A DNA stretch of 7,903 nt from Prolixibacteraceae bacterium (GCA_003537645.1 DPRM01000065.1:3363-11265), one strand, 5' to 3'. Counted from the first letter of the stretch, positions 1-6,988 are shown. Notes: generated from the letters alone by a model not told the origin. Made by a program: numbers and translations.

Positions 1-1298
1 CCCACGAAGTCGGTCAGGCCTTTTTTCTGAATTTCATTTTCTGAAGGAAGTTCAGGTTTCTGCAAAATGGTTGTGCCCGGTATTTTCTGCCAGTCGTAAA
101 CCGGGGCGATGTTGGTGTATTCGTTGCCAGTTCTGGAAATATAGTTGGTGCCGTCACCGCGGTGGTGGTTCATCAAACCTTCGCCATTGTATGGCACTTC
201 CATGTTGTCGTTGCGTGATGAGTGCATTCTGACGGAAGTGAAAAATGTTGGCCGTTGAAAGGAGAAATGCTCGGTTTGCCAGAAGAATTTTCCGAAAGAA
301 AGAGTAGGAGTGGCTTCTCCTTTGCGGATTCTGATGATTTCTTCAAGTTCATTTTTTCGGTAGTCTGTCGTTTTTAGCAAACGTTCAGGAGTTGTTGTTC
401 CCATTGCCCGGTGTCTTTCGGCACGTGTGATGTCGCGGTTTTTGGTGCCGGGGTCGTCAAACTTTCCGTAAACCATTTGTTTGCAAATTCCGTCGAGGTA
501 ATAATCAATCAGGTGCTGAAGTGGTTTTTCGGAGAACTGATACTTTGTTCCGGCCACAAAAGCAGCCCATTCGGCAAATGCATCGGCATATCCCAATCCG
601 TATGAAAGTGTATTGTTTACGCGGTCTTCGCGGTGGTGGAAACTGTAATCGTGCTGCATTCCGCGCTGTCCGGTATTAAATTTTATCTCGCCTTCAATTA
701 CCTTGATCACTTCGCCGAACTGAACCTCGTCGCGTTTATAGAGCAATGATTTGGCAAGGATACCTGCGATTTTTATTCTGTCGCCACTGGGGCGGGCGCC
801 GCTGGCAGTTAAGTGCGCACGGCCAATCATGGGGAGCATTTTATCAACTTGTTCTTTGGTCAGGTCGGTGTCCATAATCAGCAATACCGAATTAAGGGCA
901 ACGGGAGTGCCGATTTGGTTGTGCCACCAGTTTTGGCAAATAAAATCGTTGGCCAGCCAGTAGCCGAGTGCCGAATAAATGACTGCTTTTAATTTTTTAT
1001 CGCCTTTAAGTTTAGTTCCTTTCTTTTTGAAAGCGCGACTCATTTCGACCATATTTCCCAGATGTTGGGCATGTTGAAATCCGGTGTTAGAAACATCCAC
1101 GTAGTCGATGCCCGGCCAGGTTCCATCGGGACGAATGGTCGTCATAAGCTCCCTGACACTTGTTTCATCAACCGATGGAGCCATCAGTTCGGCAATCACT
1201 TTTTGCCGGAGAAGTTCTATTTCAGGAGAAGCACAAACTCCACGAGTGGCAACAAAAACTAGGGTAAGAATGAGTACTGATTGAAAAAATCGTTTCAT
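1..1298 (-). CDS. PL8-type polysaccharide lyase, N-terminal part (runs off left edge)
   Basis: This is the N-terminal 432 residues of a polysaccharide lyase 8 (PL8) protein. The family cleaves uronic-acid glycans such as chondroitin, hyaluronan or xanthan by beta-elimination. The ATG at 1296-1298 begins a signal peptide (hydrophobic residues 5-17, probable cleavage near VCA-SP at 23), so it is exported, probably to the periplasm. The alpha/alpha-toroid domain follows. Visible PL8 landmarks are NWWHNQIGTP (123-132, carrying the substrate-binding Asn), DYSFHH (217-222, candidate catalytic His), SYG (Tyr233, candidate catalytic Tyr), RDITR (288-292, resembling the paired arginines of chondroitinase AC), and the start of the central beta-sandwich with RMHSSRND (357-364), NGEG (371-374, Glu373) and HHRGDGTNYI (378-387). 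Family members are usually about 700 residues, so roughly 250-300 lie beyond the left edge. It starts 62 nt after the preceding gene on the same strand, consistent with an operon. Motifs are seen; family function is known; the exact substrate is unknown. Confidence 0.88.
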   Translation of the reverse strand, partial: MKRFFQSVLILTLVFVATRGVCASPEIELLRQKVIAELMAPSVDETSVRELMTTIRPDGTWPGIDYVDVSNTGFQHAQHLGNMVEMSRAFKKKGTKLKGDKKLKAVIYSALGYWLANDFICQNWWHNQIGTPVALNSVLLIMDTDLTKEQVDKMLPMIGRAHLTASGARPSGDRIKIAGILAKSLLYKRDEVQFGEVIKVIEGEIKFNTGQRGMQHDYSFHHREDRVNNTLSYGLGYADAFAEWAAFVAGTKYQFSEKPLQHLIDYYLDGICKQMVYGKFDDPGTKNRDITRAERHRAMGTTTPERLLKTTDYRKNELEEIIRIRKGEATPTLSFGKFFWQTEHFSFQRPTFFTSVRMHSSRNDNMEVPYNGEGLMNHHRGDGTNYISRTGNEYTNIAPVYDWQKIPGTTILQKPELPSENEIQKKGLTDFV

Positions 1299-1360
1299 GT
1301 TATTTTGTTTATGTTCTGAATTGTTTGTAAACATTGTGTTATTAATCCGCCCAATAGTTT

Positions 1361-2326
1361 TCAAGGCCGTTTGTCTATCCAAAGTTTAAAATCGTCCCAG
1401 TAAATCTGAAGGGTTTTGTTCTGGCTGCCCATGTAGTCGATTAACTTCTTGGAAGTGTATAGTTTAATGGGGTTGAAATCGGAGACACCATCCGGATTGG
1501 GGTCTTTGGTGTTGTGGGTGATTTTGGTGAGGTCGTAAATTACTTCCTTTTTACCACCATCAGGCTGAATGGTCATATAGAATTTGCCGTTGTTGGCATC
1601 GCCTTCATTGTAATAGTATTCCAGCGTAAACCATTGCCCGATCGGCACTTTTACTTTTTGGTTGGTTTCTTTCCAAAGGGTGGTGTATTTCTGGCTGTCA
1701 TCGGGAAAAAGTTCACAATCCTGACCATCGAGAATAAAATACAGGTCGCTTTCAGTAGCTATGGGCTTCCCAATTCCAAGCGTAATTCGGAAACCGTAAG
1801 GTACGTTCTGATTCCAGGTAACATTGTTCCAGAATTCGGCAATGGTTAGCCAGCTTATTTTGTCGGGAAACGTGCGGACAGTATTGAAATCGGCGGGCAG
1901 AAACATGCGCACCGACTGGTAAAATTCTTTCATGCCTTTGTTGCCATAAAGGTTGCCCTGAATGCGCCCTTTTGAACCTCCAACATTTGGCTTGTCGAGC
2001 CAGAAGTGCAGTACATGGTTCGACGGATTACCCGGCTCGGGGACAATTTTGGCAAAGCGCATGGTTGAATCGCCACCCTGGTATTGCAGGTTGAAATTAC
2101 CAATGTCGGGATGGTTGTCGAGGTCGCTCACCCAGTCGTTCTGGCCTGAAAAGGTTTTGTCGATTCCGATGATGTCTGAATCGGAACCTTTTGCAATGAC
2201 TTTTGAATCTGGCTCAAAACCCGATTGGAAAATTAGAGTTCCGGAGTTTAATTCCGGAGTTTTTTCCTGCGCGCAGGCTGTGAAAAGTATGATCTGAAAT
2301 ACGATTATAAGGTATAAAGATTTCAT
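1361..2326 (-). CDS. Lipoprotein with predicted concanavalin-A-like jelly roll, candidate polysaccharide lyase or glycan-binding protein
   Basis: A 321-residue lipoprotein that I cannot assign to a named family. The signal peptide ends in a good lipobox, LFTAC, with the lipid-bearing cysteine at residue 18; the acidic export signal after it is weak (AQEK), so surface exposure is uncertain. The rest looks like one beta-rich domain: LIFQSGFEPD near 31-40, a GGSKGRIQGNLYGN stretch at 116-129, FYQSVRMFLPADF at 135-147, a Trp/Asn-rich segment around 158-175, GQWFTLEYYYNEGD at 230-243, and a closing QIYWDDFKLW strand at 307-316. That order, and the closing strand especially, is typical of concanavalin-A-like folds used by several lyase families (PL7, PL13, PL20) and by laminin-G-like binding domains. 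The hallmark RTELR/QIH motifs of PL7 are absent. Its position between two lyase genes suggests a role in degrading or binding the same glycan. Enzymatic activity is inference. It starts 19 nt after a strong palindrome. Confidence 0.75.
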   Translation of the reverse strand: MKSLYLIIVFQIILFTACAQEKTPELNSGTLIFQSGFEPDSKVIAKGSDSDIIGIDKTFSGQNDWVSDLDNHPDIGNFNLQYQGGDSTMRFAKIVPEPGNPSNHVLHFWLDKPNVGGSKGRIQGNLYGNKGMKEFYQSVRMFLPADFNTVRTFPDKISWLTIAEFWNNVTWNQNVPYGFRITLGIGKPIATESDLYFILDGQDCELFPDDSQKYTTLWKETNQKVKVPIGQWFTLEYYYNEGDANNGKFYMTIQPDGGKKEVIYDLTKITHNTKDPNPDGVSDFNPIKLYTSKKLIDYMGSQNKTLQIYWDDFKLWIDKRP

Positions 2327-2345
2327 ATTTAGTTGGTTCTTTTGT

Positions 2346-2384
2346 TTCAGACCTGACAGGTTTTCAAAACCTGTCAGGTCTGAA
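2346..2384. repeat. 39-nt near-perfect intergenic palindrome (hairpin)
   Basis: Two 19-nt arms, 2346-2364 and 2366-2384, are exact reverse complements around a single central base at 2365. The core of the arm reads CAGACCTGACAGGTTTT. In RNA the innermost pairs would open to form a small loop, leaving a very stable stem. It begins 2 nt after the stop codon of the upstream enzyme and ends 19 nt before the ATG of the lipoprotein gene, leaving an A-rich unpaired leader. No U-run follows on either strand, so it does not look like an ordinary intrinsic terminator. It could be a REP-like dispersed element, an mRNA-stabilising or processing hairpin, or a partial attenuator. I recall similar palindromes in intergenic regions of other Bacteroidota, but cannot verify this here. 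Confidence 0.9.
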
Positions 2385-2386
2385 GT

Positions 2387-4450
2387 TTACTGCATAATAA
2401 TGTATTTTTCAGCAACAATTTTTTCATTCAATTTCAAATCTTTGCCGTTTCCTGCAAAGGTGTTTTTTGCCGATTTAATGTTCTTTCCTGAATAGGCTTC
2501 CACTCCAAAACCGTTGTTGTAATGAATCAGGTTGTTGTTCACGTTCACATTTTCCGAACCGCGGTATAAATACTGAACCATGATTCCGCTGTGGTCGTTG
2601 GCTTCAATCAAACTTCCGGAGATGGAAATATTTTTGCTTTCGGTTACGAGCAAGCCGAACCAGGCATTGCGCGCCAGTTCGCAGTTGGAAACAGTGGCAT
2701 CAGTACAACTCGTCAGGGCAATTCCGCAGCCGTGCGGCGAGGTGTCCATTCGGCTGTCTTTTATTGTAACTGTAGAACAGTGCGTTAAAAGCAAATTGTG
2801 CTGAAGTTTTGGGCCGGGAACCACACTGGCTCCGTTCTCGTTGAAATCGCAGCAAATCACATTCAGGTTTTCTGCGCCACTGATGAAAACACCGTTGTAG
2901 GTGCAATTTCTGACGGTGATATTCCGGAGCGTAATATTTTTCATTTGTCCTTCGTGCTGTCCCAAAAACATGATCCCACCACGATTGGCAGTGCTTCGGT
3001 AGGAACGGCGGCTGTTCGGATCGCTTCCCGGATCCGAATCAGCAGCGCCTTCCACCACCAGATCACAAATTGTAAAATCGTGCAGGTCATTGTTTGCATT
3101 CACAATGGCATCTCGTACTCCGGATTTGGGATCAAGGAAAAGCACGGTTGCCAATCCTTCGCCAGAAAGTGTAACTCCGGAAGGTATTTTTAAGGTCGTT
3201 GGTAATGTGTGCAGTCCGGCAGTTGCGATAACCCAACCATTTTTGCCTGCAACTTTGTCCAATGCTTCCTGAATGGATTGACCCGGATTTACCAGAATCG
3301 CATTGCTGGCTGCTTTGGTGACAGCTTGTTCCATTGCTCCGGCGGGATAAGCAATAGGAGAGGCGACCGGTTTTGCTTGTTTGGTGATCGTTTTTCCTGA
3401 AGGGGCGCGGAAAGCTGTGAGTACGCTCCGGTGAGCTTTTGGTCGGATGGAATCGGCAGCCTGTTTGGTGAATGGCAGTTCTATTCCCTGGGCAGCATAA
3501 TGGCGATAAACGTATTCGTAGTCGTCGCGCAGGTTTTTGGCACGCTCCGAAATAGTTCCGTAGCAATGTGGTTTGTGTCCGAGTAAAAAGCCGGCGGTGT
3601 ATTCGTAACCCAGTGCCATCCGGTTGTCGGCAATCGAAAACAAATCGACTCCCTGTGTATAAGCAATTTTGGCTGCTCCGGCAAATTCGCCCAGCCCAAG
3701 CTGAACGTGCGCCTGATCGCGCATCGACTCCTGGCATTGCCCGCTGGGATAAATGTATTTGAAAATACTTCCGTTGACCGGTGCGTGCAAAAAATGATCG
3801 ATCGCATTGTCGAACATCTCGCGGTTGTCGGTAAAAATGGCAATGGAGAGAATTGAATTAATAATTGCGCCGTCCCAGTTGCCGTTGGCCTGTGGGTAGT
3901 AAAAGCGCATGAGCGGGTAATAAATCGTCATCAGCATTTCACTGAAACGGTCTATGTCTTTTTGCTGCCAGCCTGAATTTGTGTGGCGCAGGATTTCGGC
4001 TGCATTGCAAAGTTGATGGCCGGTCCAGCCAGCCAATAGTTTAGCGTCGTTGTAATCGAAGTCCCACAAAACAGGCGACCAGGCGTTGATAATTTCAATT
4101 GCCTTTGAAGCGTAAGCTTTTTCATTTGTAATGTACCATATAATGGCACAGTTGTATGCCATGTCGGATCCTTTTGAAAGGTCGTCGCCGCCAATGTTTG
4201 GTTTTCCATAGGAGCCACGAAGAACATGTGTATATGGTTTTACTTCAAACTGAAGGTTGGTTGCGGATTTCAGGCGGTCGAATGCATCTTTCCAGGGCTG
4301 TTCCCCGGCGAGTACCTGCTTTTTCATGTATTCCAGATCAGCTGAAGTCTGGCCAATGCCGGGATGGATAAATTTTTGGGCAGAACTATTTTCAGGAGAA
4401 AATAGAATTGAAATTAAAACCAGTAACAAAAGTGAAAAATGTCCTTTCAT
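2387..4450 (-). CDS. Exported PL38-like (alginate-lyase-fold) lyase fused to a right-handed parallel beta-helix
   Basis: A 687-residue exported protein with two domains. A signal peptide (hydrophobic 5-17, cleavage near SSA-QK at 24) precedes an all-alpha alginate-lyase-type domain, about 26-345. Its landmarks are NGNWDGAIINS (189-199), YPSGQCQESMRDQAH (234-248, with Glu241, Arg244, Asp245 and His248), QGVDLF (266-271), and MALGYEYTAGFLLG (278-291, with candidate catalytic Tyr282 or Tyr284). These fit the Alginate_lyase superfamily and most resemble PL38, whose studied members cleave glucuronan or alginate-type chains by beta-elimination. A Pro/Ala/Lys-rich linker (about 348-383) leads to a parallel beta-helix, about 385-675. 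This opens with a typical SIQEALDKV...IPSGVTLSGEG cap and continues with Asn-rich coils (KNITLRNITVRNC, ENLNVICCDFNENG, KNISISGSLIEAND, ENVNVNNNLIHYNN). Such helices occur in PL6 lyases, C5-epimerases and binding modules; I cannot tell which applies. The ATG lies 11 nt after the preceding stop, suggesting translational coupling. Family level is fairly sure; the substrate is inferred. Confidence 0.82.
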   Translation of the reverse strand: MKGHFSLLLLVLISILFSPENSSAQKFIHPGIGQTSADLEYMKKQVLAGEQPWKDAFDRLKSATNLQFEVKPYTHVLRGSYGKPNIGGDDLSKGSDMAYNCAIIWYITNEKAYASKAIEIINAWSPVLWDFDYNDAKLLAGWTGHQLCNAAEILRHTNSGWQQKDIDRFSEMLMTIYYPLMRFYYPQANGNWDGAIINSILSIAIFTDNREMFDNAIDHFLHAPVNGSIFKYIYPSGQCQESMRDQAHVQLGLGEFAGAAKIAYTQGVDLFSIADNRMALGYEYTAGFLLGHKPHCYGTISERAKNLRDDYEYVYRHYAAQGIELPFTKQAADSIRPKAHRSVLTAFRAPSGKTITKQAKPVASPIAYPAGAMEQAVTKAASNAILVNPGQSIQEALDKVAGKNGWVIATAGLHTLPTTLKIPSGVTLSGEGLATVLFLDPKSGVRDAIVNANNDLHDFTICDLVVEGAADSDPGSDPNSRRSYRSTANRGGIMFLGQHEGQMKNITLRNITVRNCTYNGVFISGAENLNVICCDFNENGASVVPGPKLQHNLLLTHCSTVTIKDSRMDTSPHGCGIALTSCTDATVSNCELARNAWFGLLVTESKNISISGSLIEANDHSGIMVQYLYRGSENVNVNNNLIHYNNGFGVEAYSGKNIKSAKNTFAGNGKDLKLNEKIVAEKYIIMQ

Positions 4451-4461
4451 AACATTCGATT

Positions 4462-5481
4462 TTAAGGTTTAATTTCTGGTTTTTGAGCGGAAGGAATCCT
4501 TCCAATCATCAAATCGTCAGTGAAAATGGCGATACGATCTGCATTGATTTCAGGATTTAAGATCACATACTGATGTTTGCCAGAGGGGTTACTTTCCCAG
4601 GTGTTGCTGCCATCAGGTGCGACCACGCAACGTCCGTTAACAAAAGAAAAGAAACGATCAGCCTGATGGATGAGCAGTAAAACGGCAATTTGGTCCCAGC
4701 TTTGCCTTCCTGCAAAATTGTTGTACAGTTCGTAGGAGCGATACAAAATGTGGTTGGTCGGAATTTCGCTTTTCAACCTTTCGCCCCCTGTTATTATTTT
4801 GTTGCCGACTTCCCAGCCACAGAAAACGACCTCTTTTTCCCAATTGGCCAGACAATAAACCGTCGATTGCGGATCGGGACGGTAAAAGTTGGCCTCCTTG
4901 CCCTGGGGGAACTGGCCTCCCATGCAAATCCATTTATCTACTTTTTTCTTCACAAGATCTTTGCCGTTCAGGGGCGAAAGCTGGTCGGCTCCGGATTGCA
5001 ACAGCCCCTGAAGACTGCTAAGGTGGCCAATTGAAACAATGGTTACTGATTCGTCGGGATTTTGGCTTAGTAATTTCCGGTATAGTCCGACCGCTTCATC
5101 GGCATCTTCCCATGATTTCAGCTTTGAGGGGAATTCGCTGGCGATGGTTTTGGTGTAACGTGAGTGGTTGGTCAGTTTTGGCTGGCCTTTCAAAAATCCG
5201 ACCGGAATATCGGCGCATCCATAAAAAGTATTTACTGCGCTGGCACAAACGGGAGCGAAAGGATCATCGCTGGTAATTACGACACCAATCAATTCAATTG
5301 TTCCGGCTTTGTGCAGGTTGAGCAGCATGGCCATTGCCCCAACATCGTCAACATCCGAATCAATGTCGGCATCGAGAATGATTTTTTGTCTCGGAAGGGA
5401 ATTCTCTGCGGCAATGTTTTTTTGCGTGCAGAAGAAAAACAGCAGGATTAAAAGAAAACCAAATGTTCCTTTGGATAGCAT
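4462..5481 (-). CDS. Exported nucleoside-hydrolase-fold (IUNH-like) protein
   Basis: A 339-residue protein of the inosine-uridine-preferring nucleoside hydrolase superfamily, which hydrolyses N-glycosidic bonds using a bound calcium. The N-terminus (residues 1-25, LLILLFFF core, cleavage near IAA-EN) is a signal peptide, so it acts outside the cytoplasm, unlike classical nucleotide-salvage enzymes. The calcium site is clear: ILDADIDSDVDDVGAM (35-50), a version of the DTDIGNDVDDALAL motif with Gly changed to Asp at 41. Further landmarks are TIVSIGHLSSL (147-157, normally TGPLTNL), ICMGG (185-189), KEANFYRPDP (195-204, keeping the Glu and Asn of the EFN motif), and SWDQIAVL (261-268), where the usual His before the metal-binding Asp is Trp262. 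The role in a polysaccharide locus is unclear; ribosidase or other glycosidase activity on a side group is possible. It sits 101 nt after the previous gene, across a terminator, and 11 nt before the lyase gene. Confidence 0.82.
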   Translation of the reverse strand: MLSKGTFGFLLILLFFFCTQKNIAAENSLPRQKIILDADIDSDVDDVGAMAMLLNLHKAGTIELIGVVITSDDPFAPVCASAVNTFYGCADIPVGFLKGQPKLTNHSRYTKTIASEFPSKLKSWEDADEAVGLYRKLLSQNPDESVTIVSIGHLSSLQGLLQSGADQLSPLNGKDLVKKKVDKWICMGGQFPQGKEANFYRPDPQSTVYCLANWEKEVVFCGWEVGNKIITGGERLKSEIPTNHILYRSYELYNNFAGRQSWDQIAVLLLIHQADRFFSFVNGRCVVAPDGSNTWESNPSGKHQYVILNPEINADRIAIFTDDLMIGRIPSAQKPEIKP

Positions 5482-5520
5482 CTCGTTAGGCTTGGTTAAA
5501 TTTAGTTGGTTTAGGTTTGG

Positions 5521-5568
5521 AAATAAAAAAGAGTTATTGCGCTCTTTTCAGAAGCACAATAACTCTTT
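5521..5568 (-). terminator. Intrinsic terminator after the DUF4466-like gene
   Basis: A perfect 12-bp stem pairs 5557-5568 with 5528-5539 (arm AAAGAGTTATTG and its complement). An inner GC-containing helper stem lies at about 5541-5543 with 5553-5555. Read on the minus strand, the stem ends in CTCTTTTTTATTT, a good U-run. It starts 14 nt past the stop codon of the DUF4466-like gene and lies 39 nt before the next ATG. The strength suggests that most transcripts of the SusD-side genes stop here and only a fraction reads into the enzyme genes. I see no convincing Bacteroidota -7/-33 promoter (TAnnTTTG with TTTG) in the remaining 39 nt before the nucleoside-hydrolase gene, which favours read-through or an unrecognised promoter. 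Confidence 0.9.
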
Positions 5569-5582
5569 ATAATCAATAGCGA

Positions 5583-6569
5583 CTATTGCATCGGATAACG
5601 TTTGATGCTGATGGTCATTTCCTTTTTGGTATTGTCAATTTTGTTGATGTAAATATATGCGCGGTATTTTCCATCGGCTGTTTCAACCCAAATTCCGGCT
5701 TCAGCTCGCAGGTTAATGGCATAGTTCGGCGCTCCGGTAAAATCAAGTTCCTGAAAATCCAGGTCATCGATAAAAATACCGTATTGCAAACGGGCCAGAT
5801 GCTGATCGCGCAACGCCCAGACTTTCCATATTTTGGCGCTTTTGTTTACGCCTGAAGGCAATGTTATGCCGGGTAAATAATCAGGACTGGAAGCCGGAGA
5901 AACCAACGCGTGGGTAAAAGAGATTCCGGTAATTACCCTGTAAAGATAAACCAGATCAATGTTAGCGGCATTTGTTGCTGCCGTTGCTGCATTGTAAACT
6001 GCCATGTCGGCAATTGAAATGTAGCTGTTGTTGTTATCGCTCACTACCAGGTCAAGTTTCATATCCATTTTAGCGATGGAGTATGGCCCCATTTCATAAG
6101 ATACGGTTTGTCCGTTGCTGGCTTTTGCCGAAAAAGTGAATTTAACGGTTTTCCCACGGGCTTCTTCAGGAATAATGTAGAAGTAGCGCAAAGTAGCGGC
6201 ACAGGTGTCTTTGGTGAAGACTACTTCTGTTTTTGTTCCTGAATTAACCGATGGAGAACCAACAGTTACAGGAACATCAACACCACTTCCATTTGTACTG
6301 AAAGAGCGGTTTTCGAGATAAGTGGCAGGCGCTCCGGCAATAGAAGCTTCAACCTGAGCCGAAATGATTTTACCTTCGGCCTTAGGAAGCGCCATTGCAT
6401 AAGCAAATTCGAGATTTAAACCAACCACATTCGGACCCAGCGTGCGTTTGATACAATCGTTGTGAAGCCCTCCTTCTAATGTTGGTAGAGCGTATTCTTC
6501 TTCCTGACAGGCTGTAAAAAAGACAACCAGTATGGTCAGGAGTGCTAAACTATAATGTTTAAGTTGCAT
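5583..6569 (-). CDS. DUF4466-like surface lipoprotein (SusE/F-position glycan-binding candidate)
   Basis: A 328-residue lipoprotein. The signal peptide ends in VVFFTAC with the lipid cysteine at 21, and QEEE follows directly. This matches the acidic lipoprotein export signal of Bacteroidota, so the protein is probably displayed on the outer face of the outer membrane. The mature N-terminus carries NDCIKRTLGPNVVGLNLEFAYAMALP (about 37-62), the stretch I associate with the DUF4466 family encoded behind SusD genes. The rest is beta-rich, without catalytic motifs, and ends in a strand with YRAYIYINKIDNTKKEMTISIKRY. The name comes from memory of the family, not a search. By position it stands where SusE/SusF-type accessory glycan-binding proteins stand, so substrate capture is the likely role. 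It begins 11 nt after the DUF5018-like gene and is followed by a terminator, making it the last gene of the SusC/D-side transcription unit. Confidence 0.75.
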   Translation of the reverse strand: MQLKHYSLALLTILVVFFTACQEEEYALPTLEGGLHNDCIKRTLGPNVVGLNLEFAYAMALPKAEGKIISAQVEASIAGAPATYLENRSFSTNGSGVDVPVTVGSPSVNSGTKTEVVFTKDTCAATLRYFYIIPEEARGKTVKFTFSAKASNGQTVSYEMGPYSIAKMDMKLDLVVSDNNNSYISIADMAVYNAATAATNAANIDLVYLYRVITGISFTHALVSPASSPDYLPGITLPSGVNKSAKIWKVWALRDQHLARLQYGIFIDDLDFQELDFTGAPNYAINLRAEAGIWVETADGKYRAYIYINKIDNTKKEMTISIKRYPMQ

Positions 6570-6580
6570 AATCGATTCTT

Positions 6581-6988
6581 TTAAGGTTTGGCTTGTACTG
6601 TTACGTAAACGGTATAAGGTTTTTTAACCATCCGGTTGCCCGAGACGACCGTGTAAACTTTCGGATTGGCAATGTCGGAGAAATCGACTTTACCTACAAT
6701 CTTCGGATCAAGTTTGGCATCGGTTACCAGCGAGAACTGTGGATAGACGTTTTTAAGATCGGTTCCGAAGAACACCTCAACGTTAATGGTTTGTGCAGTT
6801 GTATCAATAACCGCAGCTTTTGTTCTTACCGTCTGAAAATCAGATCCAAGCAATTCAAAATTACTTACATAGCATTGTCCCCTGGTTGTAATCAGCAATC
6901 CGTCTTCGTCAACAGGAAAATCGGTGCAGCGTACCCACGAAAAGGTTACCAGCGTGATGACTATAAATGTGATAAAATATCTCTTCAT
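6581..6988 (-). CDS. DUF5018-like small lipoprotein in a SusD-linked operon
   Basis: A 135-residue protein with an N-terminal hydrophobic signal (residues 4-19) ending at cysteine 21 (FSWVRC). The Arg just before the Cys is unusual for a lipobox, so lipidation is likely but not certain; TDFPVDED after it is acidic, as in surface-exported lipoproteins. The remaining 100 or so residues form one immunoglobulin-like beta-sandwich with the pattern I associate with DUF5018: NFELLGSDFQTV, TINVEVFFGTDLKNVYPQFSLVTDAKLDP, VDFSDIANPKVYTVVSGN and a closing KPYTVYVTV strand. Such domains serve as spacer or glycan-binding units in SusE-position proteins. It begins 39 nt after the SusD-like stop and its own stop is 11 nt before the DUF4466-like ATG, so all three are almost certainly co-transcribed. 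No enzymatic motif is visible. Family name is from memory and moderate in certainty. Confidence 0.75.
   Translation of the reverse strand: MKRYFITFIVITLVTFSWVRCTDFPVDEDGLLITTRGQCYVSNFELLGSDFQTVRTKAAVIDTTAQTINVEVFFGTDLKNVYPQFSLVTDAKLDPKIVGKVDFSDIANPKVYTVVSGNRMVKKPYTVYVTVQAKP

Noticed and set aside
1322..1333. Short inverted repeat TGTTTGTAAACA upstream of the PL8 gene, as a possible operator
   Set aside because: Five-base arms in an AT-rich gap are expected by chance, and no promoter elements adjoin it.
1299..1360. Possible internal promoter before the PL8 gene
   Set aside because: No TAnnTTTG/TTTG pair at suitable spacing is visible on the minus strand; operon read-through explains expression.
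1514..2297. Plus-strand open frames of about 110 codons opposite the lipoprotein gene
   Set aside because: They lie wholly antisense to a gene with clear signal peptide and domain pattern; their translations show no family motifs and no plausible leaders.
3132..3843. Same-strand open frames of 201 and 120 codons inside the lyase/beta-helix gene, which could hint at a frameshift
   Set aside because: The main frame is uninterrupted from signal peptide to stop with family motifs throughout; the alternates read as Arg/Ser/Pro/Cys-rich noise.
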